Shown: one piece after another, positions 33,968 through 45,240 of the stretch
How the letters are laid out: every line of letters begins with the position of its first letter
Numbering within the stretch: the stretch's first letter is position 1
Source of the DNA: Heterobasidion occidentale
Lineage: Eukaryota; Basidiomycota; Agaricomycetes; Russulales; Bondarzewiaceae
Reading direction: 5' to 3'
Assembly: GCA_039111635.1 (NCBI GenBank)
Contig: JBCAQO010000012.1
Coordinates: 124,001-188,000 of the forward strand
Length of the DNA stretch: 64,000 nt
The notes under the pieces: generated by a model
Databases searched by the model: none
The model's input: only the letters and a program-made list of their open reading frames with translations
Told to the model about the DNA's origin: nothing
Position numbers and translations under genes: made by a program

Positions 33968-35537
33968 ACACCCTGGAGCAAGACCTAGGCCTAGGATTTC
34001 CACCAGGCACTAGACGAACTTGTAACCAACTTCGACAGAACAATCGTCCTATCCATCAAAGAGAAAACCGCTGGTATTACTCCGACACCAATCGGCCAGC
34101 ACCTCCAAACTTTGATAACTGCTCGTACCGAGAAGGACGATACTTCTTCACAAGAGAAGACGACGGAACAGAAGCTGAGTGGGCTTGGGACGAAACAGCA
34201 GAAGACTGGGTAGAACCCCCCAGTACAGGAACCCCGAACCGGAAATCCCGGACACATCGGAGGAAGAAGAAGGAACATCCGAGTCCGAATCCTCGGATAT
34301 TCAAACACCGATCAACACCCGAAATATTATGTCAAACCCTACAGACCCCCCGTCTCGTCGGGAAGGGCAAGCTCAAGCTCCCCGATAACTTCGAAGGGGA
34401 CCGAACACAATCACAGAAATTCATCATGAATTGCCTGCTCCTTTTCACAGCAGAACCAGACCGATACAAGACGGATTCCGACAAAGTCTCTCTTGCTCTC
34501 TCGTGCATGAGATACGGGACGGCCGGCGTATGGGCAGAGAGCTTCCTAAAGAACAGTAGGGGCGACCCCACCCAAGACCGTAGGAACTTGGGACGACTTC
34601 CTTGTCAGGTTTAAACTCCAGTTCAAGGAAACGAACCTCACGGACAAGGCCCGAAGCGCCCTCATGTCTTTCTCTCAGGGAAGATGACGGTGGATGAATA
34701 TTCAAACCAATTCATCCTTATCGCCGCCGACGCCGACATCACCGACAGGGAACAAGTCCCTTATTTCCAGAGAGGGCTTGACCCGAGGGTCATGGACAAG
34801 ATCTATGACAAGGATACTCCGCCGAAGGACACGATCCAAGATTGGGTCAACACTGCCTGTGAAATAGATGGACGCTTGAGAGCCCGAAGTGCTCAAAAGG
34901 CGATCCTCGCCAACTCCACCTCATTCCGAAGCGACTTCCTCAACCGCTTTCACCTCCAACCCGCTCGTCGTTATAACTCTACCACCGCTCCTCGAAGAAT
35001 GAACAACCAGGTGGTTGACATGGATATTGATGCCTCCCGCAAAAGAGACGCCAGTCGGAACAAGCGTGTATACGATGGCAAGAGACCTGCTCCCTTTTCC
35101 TGCTACAATTGCGGAAGACCAGGGCATGGGATAGCTGACTGTCGTTCCCCTCGTAGAGGCGTTCCCCGTCTCGAGGAAATCCGCGCAAGCCGATGGGTGG
35201 AGGAGGTAGACGAACTCGCGCTGCAGACATGGAGGATGAAGACGAGCAAGAATCCCCGGTGGGAAACGACGCGCGACTACATCGAGGATTGGAGGAGGGG
35301 AGTTCTCATGGCCACCACTGTCGGGTACCACAACCTGGTAATTCGGTGGAACGTGAGGACCCTTCCGCGAGAAGGGGAGGATCACGCCAGAGCGATGGAG
35401 AGCGCTACGTACCGCCTAACGGACGACGAAGCAACGGACCCATCAGTGATATTAATGGCGTCCGAGCGCTCTTCCAAGGAGTAGGGAAGGCCGAGCAAAG
35501 GCAGATGTTGGTGGATCTGGCAGAGGATTTTTCCTGA
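33968..35537 (+). CDS. Retrotransposon Gag
   Basis: Capsid/nucleocapsid protein that packages the element's RNA. The capsid region is recognisable (LKLPDNFEGDRTQSQKFI, KMTVDEYSNQFILIAADADI, FQRGLDPRVMDKI). The nucleocapsid has one CCHC zinc knuckle, CYNCGRPGHGIADC, at 35101-35142. An acidic Glu/Ser-rich segment lies in the N-terminal part (about 34255-34310). The open frame changes at several C or G runs (for example C6 at 34346-34351 and the GGGG/CCCC tract at 34559-34569). Start codon uncertain; the frame containing the knuckle ends at 35484 and an overlapping frame at 35537. Confidence 0.75.
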
Positions 35538-35613
35538 CCTCTCCTTCACCAGCCGAAGAGAGAGGGTCGAGGAAACTCGAGTATGATTCCCGTCATATAT
35601 TCGAATCGGAGCA

Positions 35614-38600
35614 ATGAACAGTCACATTATTACCCCCATTCGACTTGACGTGCGATTAACAACTCGAGGAAGAAGCGCTGGAGCCAGAGCCGCCATCGAC
35701 TCAGCATGCGAAGGGATTTTGGTAAACGAGGGGTGGGTACAGAAGCACAATCTTCCCACTTATCCTTTAAACCGCCCCATCCGCGTTCGCAACGTCGATG
35801 ACACCATCAACAAGGCAGGCCTCATTCGACGAGGCCTAGACGCGAATCTCACGTCAAGGATAGACGGGGAGAACTCACACTGAACGCGTCCAAATGTTTA
35901 TCACCAATCTAGGGAAAGACGACATGCTCCTAGGAACGGATTGGCTGAAATACCACGACCCCTCCATCGGGTGGAGGCGCCGTGAGGTACACTTTGATCG
36001 TTGCCCCAGAGATTGCCAACAACCATATGGATTGACCAAGGCAAGGGAAGAGCCTACCAAGAAGGCATGGCTAGCGAAACTACGCTGGTGACAAGGTTCC
36101 TCAGCGGACGAAACCGCATCTTGTCTCAGAACCGGTAGGACCTTCGTGGACGTGGACTAAAGAACAATGGAGCCAAGTACCCACGAAGGAATGGAAAATT
36201 CGGTTCATGGAATTACTCGAGCACAAATCCCGACAACGCAAAGCTCGGGAATGGCTCGAAGAACAAGTAACCGAAAGGAAGGAACGCCGGCAAGCTCAGC
36301 AGAAAGCAGCCCAGGGCGAAGCTTCAGCAAAAGTCGCTGAAGAAGCGCAAACACCGTCTGACTCCTCCGCAATGTATAGCGCAGGAGAAACCCGTCATTA
36401 GGAAGGTAACCCCAGAACCCTCGGGTTCGCAAGCTTTGACGAAGACCTGGAGGAAGAAATCGACACCACCGATTTAAAAAGTCGGGTGCCGACAGAATAT
36501 CATTCGTACCTCGACATCTTCAGCGAACGACGATCGCAGAGGCTTCCCCAACATACAGTATGGGACCACGCGATAAACCTCAAACCGTCTTTTGTACCCC
36601 AGGCCCCGCGGATATTCCCCTTGAGCCCGGAAAAGCATGACGAGCTAGGGAGATTCGTCAAAGAGCACCTTTCCAGAGGAACAATACGTCGGTCAACAGC
36701 ACATAGCGCGGCCTCTTTCTTTTTTGTAAGCAAGAAAGATGGAAGCTCCGTCCGGTACAAGACTATCGCCACCTTAACGAACATACTATTCGAGACGTCA
36801 CCCCCCTGCCATTAATCCAAGAACTATTGGATATCATTAAAGGCGCAACGGTGTTCTCTAAGCTCGATGTTCGGTGGGGATATAACAACGTGCGCATCAA
36901 GAAGGGAGACGAGTCCAAGGCGGCCTTCGTCACACCCTTGGGACTTTTCGAGCAACGGTGATGTTCTTTGGGCTCTGTAACTCCCCGGGAACCTTCCAAG
37001 CCATGATGAACATGATCTTCCAAGAACTCATCCTGGCCCGGAAGATAGCAGTATACATGGACGACATCCTCATCTTCACGAAGACCACAGCGGAACACAT
37101 TGTGATTCTTCGGCGAGTCCTCCAAATCCTGCGCGACAACGATCTCTACCTCAAACCAGAGAAGTGCGAGTTCCACAAGGAAAAGTTGAACTACCTTGGG
37201 TACACGATCTCAAAGGACCACGTCGCTATGGAAGACTCGAAGATTGAAGCTATCCAGGAATGGCCCATTCCGCGCACAGTTCGCGACATCCGCTCTTTCT
37301 TAGGCTTAGGGAACTTCTACCGACGATTCATTGATAAATTCTCTTTGATCGCTCGGCCCCTGCATGACCTCACGAAGAAGGATGTGAAATGGGACTGGAC
37401 CACGGAGTGCCAACAGGCGTTTGATCGACTGAAGAAAACCTTCACCAGCCGACCCGTCCTGTTGTACCCTGACCCAATGCGCCCTTACCGACTTGTTACC
37501 GACGCCTCCCTCGCAGCATATGGTGCAGTCCTCTTACAGGAAGGACTGATAATGACTGGCACCCTGTTGCATACCTCTCAGGATCGTTCTCACCGGCCGA
37601 ATGAAATTACGACGTGCATGATCGCGAGCTCCTCGCCATCATCAAAGCATTGGAACACTGGAAGCACTACCTCGAAGGTGCTCGACATCCCTTTGAGGTC
37701 TGGACGGACCATAAAAACCTAGAACACTTTAAAACGGCGCGCGACCTGTCAAGGCGACAAGCGCGCTGGAGTCTGTTCTTGTCCAGATTTGACTTCCAGC
37801 TCAGTTACAAGGCTGGAACTACTAATCATGCCGATGCTCTGTCCAGGCGTCCAGACCTTAGTGAGGGGTGGAATCTGATAACAAGGCACAGACTCTACTC
37901 CCGTCCAGACTTTTCACCGAGTCCAGCGAAACTCTAGTAGAGCCAAGCGAAGGCATACACGTCAAAGCAACAGAACTCGTATCCTCGGACATTCTCTCCC
38001 TTATTCGACACTCGCGCTCGGAACACGATCTGCTGGTTGATGTCGCCCTCAAGAAACTGCTGGAAAAAGGTCCAAACGCAATGAAGGGCGACCTAGGAAA
38101 ATGGACACATGAAGAGGGCATTACAAGACGCGACGGTACATATGCGTCCCAAAGGACGACCTCCTTCGACGAATGATTGTCAAAACGCACCATGACACTA
38201 TGGCTACAGGGCACCCGGGGCGAGCAAAGACCTTAGAATTGATCCAACGCCATTACTGGTGGTCAAGCATGACCAAATTTGTACACGCATATGTGAATGG
38301 ATGTGCAGTTTGCCAATATACTAAGAACCTTCCCCATAGGACCCATCCACCGATCCAACCGCTGGAAACCACAACGTCCCTTGGCGCTTTATCTCCACCG
38401 ACTTCGTGACAGACCTCCGGAAAGCAGAGGCTACGACTCGATCAACGTGGTAGTCGATCAGGGTTCTGTCAAAAGGAATAGTCATAACCCGTGCAAGAAG
38501 ACGATCACAGCCAAAGAAACACGACGCTCTTCCAGGACAATGTGTTCAAACGATATGGCTTGCCAACCAAAGTGGTGTCCGACAGAGGTCCTCAATTCGC

Positions 38601-39456
38601 GGCAAAGTTCACAAGGGAACTATGGAAAGGAATGGGATCACCCTGCCCTCAGCACGGCTTACCACCCCCAAACGGACGGAGAAACAGAACGGGTGAACCA
38701 AGAGATCGAGCAATTCCTGCGAGTTTTCTGCAACTACCATCAAGATAACTGGGTAGACTTGATCCCCTTCGCAGAATTCTCCCACAACACCGAAGACACT
38801 CCGCCACCGGGAAGTCGCCGTTTGAAGTCCTTTATGGGTTCAATCCACCATATTCGGTCGACTCAGCTCTGGAGACCAAGGTACCCGCCAGTAACTGAAC
38901 GTTTGCGGCTAATCAAAGAAGTCCAAGAAGATGCGGCCGCAAGTCTACAAATAGCAGCGCAGCACGCCAAGGACCGGGACCTACACAGGAAACTCCCGCA
39001 GTGGGAAGTAGGAACCCAAGTTTGGTTAGAAGGAACCCATATTCGGACGACTCATCCGAAATTCAAGCTGGCACCTAGACGCTATGGCCCCTTTTCAGTG
39101 ACTGAAAGAATCGGCATCTGGCTTTTCGGTTGGAAATACCCGAAACATGGAAGATACACCCGGTGTTTCATGCCTCCATAATCACGAAATATCACGAGAC
39201 AGAGGCCCACGGAAGGAACTTCCCCAGACCTGCCCCAGAGATCCTGAATGAAGAAGAACACTACGAAGTGGAGGCCATTCTAGATTCAAGACGCCAGGGA
39301 CGAGGGGACCAAGTACCTTGTCAAGTGGGTCGGATACTCCGAGGCCGATAACACTTGGGAACCCTTTGCCCTCCTCAATATACGGCCGACGAGGCGCTTC
39401 GTGAATTCCACGAAAGCTACCCAGGACAAGCCCGACCAGCGGCAATTAGGCTTTAG
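35614..39456 (+). CDS. Retrotransposon Pol (PR-RT-RH-IN-chromodomain)
   Basis: Polyprotein that processes, copies and integrates the element. The protease region holds [12 protein letters not shown], where the family usually has [21 protein letters not shown] then leads into reverse transcriptase. RT has VYMDD at 37051-37065, and the connection domain [15 protein letters not shown] follows. RNase H acidic positions lie in [16 protein letters not shown] and TDHKNLEHF. Integrase has an HHCC finger (HPG near 38212, CAVC at 38302-38313) and the DDE core (VSDRGPQF; E in TERVNQE). The chromodomain ([13 protein letters not shown], then WVGY and NTWEP in shifted frames) spans about 39253-39370. Frame breaks include 36745-36749 and 36951-36954, each beside a short C run. 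Confidence 0.85.
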
Positions 39457-39514
39457 AAAGATATAAAAAGGGAGACATTTCCCCCTCTTTCAAGGCAAGA
39501 ATCCTCCCCAGTAC

Positions 39515-40897
39515 ATGTCTGACCACTCCTCCCTTGGTTACTCCCCTGGACGTGCCATGCTCATCGATGACGGGACTACCTCCTCCCCTTCAAGAAATCC
39601 CTCACCAGACATCATTCTGGCCGTGGCCAACCCCGACACTGGACGCCCTAGCCGAAGCAGCCGCCCAACGACTCCAGAAGGAGTTCCAGTACAAATCAGT
39701 GTCCACCAAACCGCGCTCACCGTCGAAGGTCGAACGGGTTCCCGAGCCTCACCACGGTTTGAGAGAGCTCATGACGAGCACGATGAAGGACGTCAAGAAG
39801 AAGGAAGGCATGCTCCGTCAACGCCTCCGCGACCGACGTCAACGTTGGATCAAGAGACGCAAGAAGGAAACGAGAGGCGGAAGAAGACCAGGAAACCCTT
39901 CGGATCTGGCATCACCTACAACTGTTGAGGCAGGTGTACAAGAACCAGCAACGGCTGGTACATCAACTACCAGGACCAGAGGGCCCCACTACCAGTAGTC
40001 GAGATCTGCACCCGGAGAGTTTGGAAGGACTAGGAGACGCCCTACTCCAGCGCACCACCATCTCCGCGGTAATTCAGATGGCCACAGCGCTGGCCTTACA
40101 AAGGCTCGCTAACTTCTTCGCAGGGCAACCAGGAAGCGAGCGCGACGACATACCCCGACGCCTCGCTGACCGCGAGCGACCAGGTCAGGCTTCTGGCATA
40201 TGAAGATGATCATAGGGCCGCCTCCTGGTACGCCCGAGGAAATAATGGGGCTTACGCCCTACTCATTCATACGGACGAGTATCTCCTTCATCAATCTGGA
40301 AGCTCCTACCCGCCTCATCTCGCGCACCGACACAGGACATTCAAGTCAAGCCCCCATCCCGTTCGGACTGACCCATTCCGCGTCCAACCATGGAGCGATG
40401 CTAGCCAGAGCGGGGGGGTACCGGCTACAAGCAGTCGAGACGCATCCACCCAGACCGAATATGTCTGGGCTACGGTCCAACGACAGGCACGAAGGGACCG
40501 AGAGGCCCTTCCTCTCGTATCGACAGGACAGTCCACCGGGCAGGACGCAGGAGGCAGCAATGAGGAGCACCCTCCAAGGTACAGGAGGAATGAGGGACGA
40601 GGGAGCCAGAGAACAAGGGCACCCCTCAACCCAGGCGAAGCAGTCCCAAGAAGAACTCGACCAAGAGATTCGCCGACTCCAGACCGTCCTCGAGATAATC
40701 GAGCTGAAGGAGCGCATCCACGGATTAGTAGAAGAACTCCAATCCGCCAGCGCCCGACTCAGCGAACTACTTCCTGGACTCGAGCGGAACTAGACGCCTG
40801 GGACGAGGTCGAAGGTGACAATTACGATGACACCGACCCCTATTATAGGCCGGATGAAGGATACGGGGACTACGGAGACATTGGCGGAGGATACTAG
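39515..40897 (+). CDS. Extra 3' ORF(s) of the retrotransposon, function unknown
   Basis: Downstream of the chromodomain stop, an ATG at 39515 begins a coding-like tract in overlapping frames. It shows a Ser/Pro-rich start, a helical charged segment (LAEAAAQRLQKEFQYKS; MKDVKKKEGMLRQRLRDRRQ), further helical sequence and a 197-codon frame from 40200. That frame ends in a leucine-rich coiled coil (EELDQEIRRLQTVLEIIELK, ERIHGLVEELQSASARLSEL). A different frame then gives an acidic, Tyr-rich tail (DNYDDTDPYYRPDEGYGDYG) to a stop at 40897. No transmembrane or envelope-like features. Whether it is one protein with indels or several is open. Confidence 0.5.
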
Positions 40898-41000
40898 ACG
40901 AGGGAGTCGAGAAACCCCTTGTCGACGAACAAGGTGACGGAGAGGAAAGGACCCTCCGCACCACAGGTATCGGTTTCACGCACAGGACACCGGCACGAAC

Positions 41001-42723
41001 GTCCTGCATGACGTTAAACTGTGAAAAGATAAGAAGGCAGGGGGAGTACCTGACCATTTCGCGTTGCAGCCCTCCGGTCTCAAGATAAAGGACAAGCATT
41101 CAACACTCTCGTTGTCAAGAGGTATTCTGACAAGCGAATCGGGCGTCCCGCTTGGATCCCCAGTTTTACAGGGCCCTTTCCGCATTAGGAGGCCCTTAGG
41201 ATTCACAACATAACCTTGGTACTGGTACATGAATGATGCATGAATATTGGTGGGAAATCGTGTTGCATACCCACCGTTGGGGAACGGTGGATCAACCTCG
41301 CTGTCAAGGTCTGACAGGTGTCTTGGACGTCCCACTTTGGATCTCCAGTTTTACAGGGTCGTTTCCGCATTAGGGGACCCTATCAGCGATGCAGGAACTG
41401 ATGGCCGCACTCCATTAGTACCCAAAACGGAGAAAATACATCCGCAACGATGTAAAACTACGGAAGGCTTGGTCCGCAATGACGATAAACTAGTTACCGT
41501 CCGGAACGACGCTAAATCTACCAAGACCCTCGGAGCGTGGTTGTATTCTGGCAGACGGTGGAAGTGAGGGCCTCCACCGTTGCAGAACCCTGCCGACTAG
41601 GTCGAGGCGCTTCCATATTCCATACGCCCTACAGTAAAAGAATATGGGGTCGACACGGTTCAATTCCGTGCGAGGGGTTTGGGGACATGGAGCGGGTTGT
41701 CGGTCTTCCGACGACAGGACCACGACTACTCCATGGCGCGCCCATTCTACCCTTGAAGTCCGAAGCAAGGATTCCGCTTCAAGGGCCAGTCAAGAGGCAA
41801 CTGGGACCGTGCCTCGTGTTGCATCATCTGCAACGATGTAAAACTACGCATGTCCGCAACGACGGTAAACTACGGGTGCCCTCCATGGCGTTAAACTGGG
41901 AGTACCCTTTCCTTACAGGGTCATGAGCAGTGTCCAAACATGAGATATGTTTTGGCATTGCTGCGTCCGCAAAGACGTTAAACTACCACTCCTTTCAGCA
42001 TAGGAGATGTCGATTGACATCGTTGTTGACGCCACGATGTTGATCTAGTCCGCAATGACGATAAACTATTATCCCTCGTCCTAGGGATCGTATTGGAGCT
42101 GGAATTACCGCTTCCAGCTGCAATAGTCCGCAATGACAGTAAACTACTTACTCCTTCAAATATAGGAGTCGTGGTTGATGGTCACGACCTTGACCATCAA
42201 CTAGTCCGAAATGACCTTAAACTACCTTCACCCCGGAGGATTAAATCTATCGAGGCTCGGGAGGTTCAAGCCAGGCGATAGCGGACGTCCGCAATGACTA
42301 TAAACTAGTTGCCGTCCTTCATGACGATAAACTGAGCTGCCCTTCCGTTTACAGGGCCATGTGAGTTGTGTCAAAATAGGCTTCCAGTCTATTCTCGCAA
42401 CTCTATAAGTTATCCGGTTTGATATAGTATAAACCGTCACCATCCTTCCTCAATGGGAACCCTGTCAAGATGGCTGTACTTGGTCTAGGGCCCTATGTGC
42501 ATCACCGATGAATGTTCCGGCGCACAGAAATGGTCTACCATTTTGTTTACAGGTACTCCTACGTTGGAAAATGGATAGGTCCGCAACGACCTTGGCATAA
42601 ACTAGCAGGGCAGTCCGCAACGACTTCTGTATAAACTAGCCTCAGTCCGCGACGACTTAAGGATAAACTAGCCGACGTCTGCAAGGACGCAAAACTACGG
42701 ACGTCCGGCACGACGTTAAACTA
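41001..42723 (+). repeat. About 18 dispersed copies of a 20-27 bp motif (GTCCGCAAYGACG-n-TAAACTA)
   Basis: Copies begin at about 41001, 41440, 41472, 41499, 41827, 41852, 41881, 41965, 42048, 42126, 42204, 42287, 42314, 42579, 42613, 42645, 42677 and 42703. All are on the plus strand. Each has a GTCCGCAA(C/T)GAC-type head and a TAAACTA-type tail with 0-6 variable bases between; some heads are degenerate (CTCCATGG, GTCCTGCATG). Spacing is irregular, from 27 to several hundred bp, unlike a simple tandem repeat or a CRISPR array. They lie between the extra ORFs and the 3' LTR. Confidence 0.85.
41111..41391 (+). repeat. ~85-bp diverged direct repeat inside the retroelement
   Basis: 41111-41195 and 41300-41391 share a block ending CCAGTTTTACAGGG, then TTTCCGCATTAGG. 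The offset is about 190 bp with scattered substitutions. Confidence 0.7.
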
Positions 42724-43318
42724 CCAGGACATACCTTACGCTGACCCCACATAATTACCGTCAAGGTGGATACCATGGTCTACTCAAGAGACCATGGGGT
42801 TCAAAATCTATTCTTCAAAAGTCCTTACCTCGTGTCCAATACCTTTAGTGAAAAACAAACTCTGGACGAACACTCAATCTCTAACCTGACAAGGCCACCG
42901 TATGGGGCTGACAGAGTTAGGGATCTTCAAAGGGTCTTGCCGGACTCAAGACAAGTCAAGAAAAATGTTCGTTCTTGATAGGTTGGTGGGCCTAAGCCTT
43001 AGTAAAGCGATCAACCCACACACCTGGAGTCCCCCTCGATACCGGAGATCAAGGAGATGAAGATCTATCCTGGAAACACTGAGACATGGCCTTCGGCACT
43101 TTGGAAGAAGAACGACACACACCCATCCACAGACGAGTTTCTATTTCATCCTATAATCATTCGCACAACACCTTTCTGCATCGTCGCCAGATGACACTGG
43201 CTCATCAAACCTACCAGGGAGCCCTGGTCGAGTAGCTGCCTATTGACTCTAGGAGTGTACTCACACAAAACGTGCGGTGAAGGAAGAACACCGGGAGAAG
43301 GGACAGGGTATTGTGGCT

Positions 43319-43540
43319 ATGCCCCGAACTTCAAATCAAACAGCTCAACGGAGAAGGAAAACTCCTAGGCGTTGTAAACGACGTAGGTCGGTCCTCGCCC
43401 CAGAAAACGAAGTGATATTGGGAAGACGCATCCCAATCTATTTTGACGACCAGCAAGCAATTGTATGTGGAATGACGATGAAGCTCGTTTCTGCTCAAGC
43501 GAGTAGTCCCCTCAGGAGTTGGGACCTAGAAAGGGGGTAA
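43319..43540 (+). CDS. Small basic ORF abutting the 3' LTR
   Basis: A 73-codon ORF, strongly basic at its start (RRRKTPRRCKRRRS), whose stop codon is the last three bases before the 3' LTR and overlaps the purine tract. It is doubtful that it is a gene. Confidence 0.25.
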   Translation: MPRTSNQTAQRRRKTPRRCKRRRSVLAPENEVILGRRIPIYFDDQQAIVCGMTMKLVSAQASSPLRSWDLERG

Positions 43541-44128
43541 TGTTATGACTTGACCGATCGGGGCCCTTCGCGGCCTGTCTAACCGATGGATCAAGCATCA
43601 CATGCTAGGCGGCTCCACTACGGAGTGTACATCAAGGTATTCGGCATGTCCTTAGGAGCCGACAAGACCGATGGTTCTTCAAGACATCGGTAAAGGCTAT
43701 ATGAGAGGGACATGAGGCTCACGAAAGTTCGCACAGTAATATGAGAGGCATTCACATGCCATGGGCTTAGGGCTTATGGGTAAGCACCTCGTCGCACCAT
43801 GATGGATCAGTGCGACTAGAGAAGTACAAGAGTAGGCGCCGGAGGGAAAGACGGCGGCCACAGCTCTCCTAGGATGGAAACCTGGAGAAGCACACGGACT
43901 CTTACCCTATACCCCATATAGTATATAAGGCCCATAGAATAGGCTGAGGATCTTCAGTCTATTCTCTTCGTTTCTACACAGTCTCCACACTGTGTAACTT
44001 AGAGCCAACTATTATTCCCTCCTGTATCAACGTCTGATACAGTCGAGACTCCGTCCACCACTCAGTCCACCGTGCGACCTAGGGAAGAACCTGTTACTCT
44101 TGGGTTATTGAACGAGCAGTTCATAACA
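43541..44128 (+). repeat. 3' LTR of the Ty3/gypsy element
   Basis: 588 bp, nearly identical to the 5' LTR, preceded by a purine-rich tract at about 43528-43538. TATATAAG at 43922-43929. Confidence 0.93.
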
Positions 44129-44524
44129 GCAGAGATGGTGGAAAAGGGAAAAGGGGAAGGGAAGTGATGCCCATATTGAGGGTATGGATAAAAGAATGTC
44201 ACGACCAGAGTAGGTGGAGATCCAGAATTCTGTCCAATGCAATTCAACTGCCCTGACACCACAGACCACACCACAGAGGTACTGGAAGCGCCGAGGGTCA
44301 ATTACTGCGATGCGGGAGCCTATGCAAATGAGTTTGACAGGACGACAAGAGACATGCCAGGAGGAAAGATAGTTGGGAGATTGCGCAATAGCATGGGGGT
44401 ATGCATGGACGGGTATGAACGTGACGATTGGTGGAAGAGGAGCGGCTAGGATAGGAGAGGGAGAGTTCTGTCCTGAAGGTGAAGGTGAAGCCTCATCTGG
44501 AGACGGTGAGGGCATCATGCTCAT
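44129..44524 (-). pseudogene. Possible N-terminal exon(s) of a gene adjoining the retroelement
   Basis: A minus-strand ORF starting MSMMPSPSPDEASPSPSGQ (44524) reads for about 50 plausible residues (PPIVTFIPVHAYPHAIAQSP) and then becomes less convincing, with potential intron signals, before it runs into the 3' LTR. It could be the 5' part of the gene whose 3' part lies left of the element (32308-33270), but I cannot join the two by homology. Confidence 0.25.
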
Positions 44525-45240
44525 ATGAAGCTGAGATTTATGGGACGAGCAAAGGTGGGCTTTTATGCATGGATGGAAGATGAGGGCAGATCATATGTGT
44601 CATATGGGCGGAGACGGCATGTCATAAGGATTAAGCGGCGCAGTCGATAGGCAAATATGTGGAACCATAGAATGGCATTACATGATGGCATAATTGGAAA
44701 TGAGCACTTAGAGCATAAGGGATAAGGGAGGGTGGGCCAAGGAGAGAGTTGTGTTGGAAAGTATGCTGCAACGGCAGCAGATAGGATGACTGGAAGGAAT
44801 AGAGTGTCTAAGTGAGGAGACTACGAGCTCATGTCGTCCGTAGACCTCATTCTAGGGTCAGGTCATACTTTCCTTCTCTTAGAAACCAAAATGTGCCGTT
44901 CGACGCCGGAAAAGCCTCGGAGCTCGGCGCTGACGCGCCGGTTTTACGCCGGATCCAGGTACTAACATCCCAGGTGGTTTTCAGGGGTCCTCGCCCACCC
45001 CGATCGTGTTCGTGTCGGCCAGGATCGACGCGCAGATGTCGTCTTGTCCGTGAACCGCTCGGAGACGCTCATTATTCAGTGCCCTTGTACCCGCTGGACG
45101 ATGACAACCGCGTAGCCGCGTCCTGGTCGCTCCTCTTCTGAACTCATTGGTCCGCAGATATCCACCGACAGCGTCCGTGTGGTACACATCCTATCCTACA
45201 CAATCTCTCTACCCTCACACCTCTCTTCTCGCTCTACACC
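44525..45240. other. Intergenic upstream of DUF6534-1
   Basis: No gene supported. Confidence 0.5.

Larger units (their letters stand above)
33271..44128 (+). mobile_element. Ty3/gypsy LTR retrotransposon, chromodomain-bearing (~10.9 kb)
   Basis: LTRs at 33271-33856 and 43541-44128 flank an internal region encoding, in order, Gag with a CCHC knuckle, protease, reverse transcriptase, RNase H, integrase and a chromodomain. The RT-RH-IN order defines Ty3/gypsy (Metaviridae). The C-terminal chromodomain places it with the chromoviruses. A purine tract (AGAAAGGGGG) precedes the 3' LTR. A tRNA primer site is not obvious after the 5' LTR. The LTRs differ at roughly a dozen positions by eye, so the insertion is fairly young. 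No 5-bp target duplication is seen: the left flank is CATGC and the right flank is GCAGA. The 3' third (39515-43540) is unusual, with extra ORFs and dispersed repeats. Confidence 0.92.

Noticed and set aside
36745..36954. Retroelement pol as an ancient dead copy
   Set aside because: Frame breaks sit at short C runs as in host genes, and the LTRs are nearly identical, so decay is not the simplest explanation; left undecided.
39515..40897. Envelope gene
   Set aside because: Position fits, but there is no signal peptide or transmembrane helix; coiled-coil and charged sequence instead.
41654..41670. Perfect T-arm-like hairpin (CACGG TTCAATT CCGTG) with B-box GGTTCAATTCC
   Set aside because: No A-box, anticodon arm or pairing acceptor stem can be built upstream, so not called a tRNA gene.
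41001..42723. Repeat series considered as a CRISPR array
   Set aside because: Spacing is irregular, repeats are degenerate, and the context is a eukaryotic retrotransposon.
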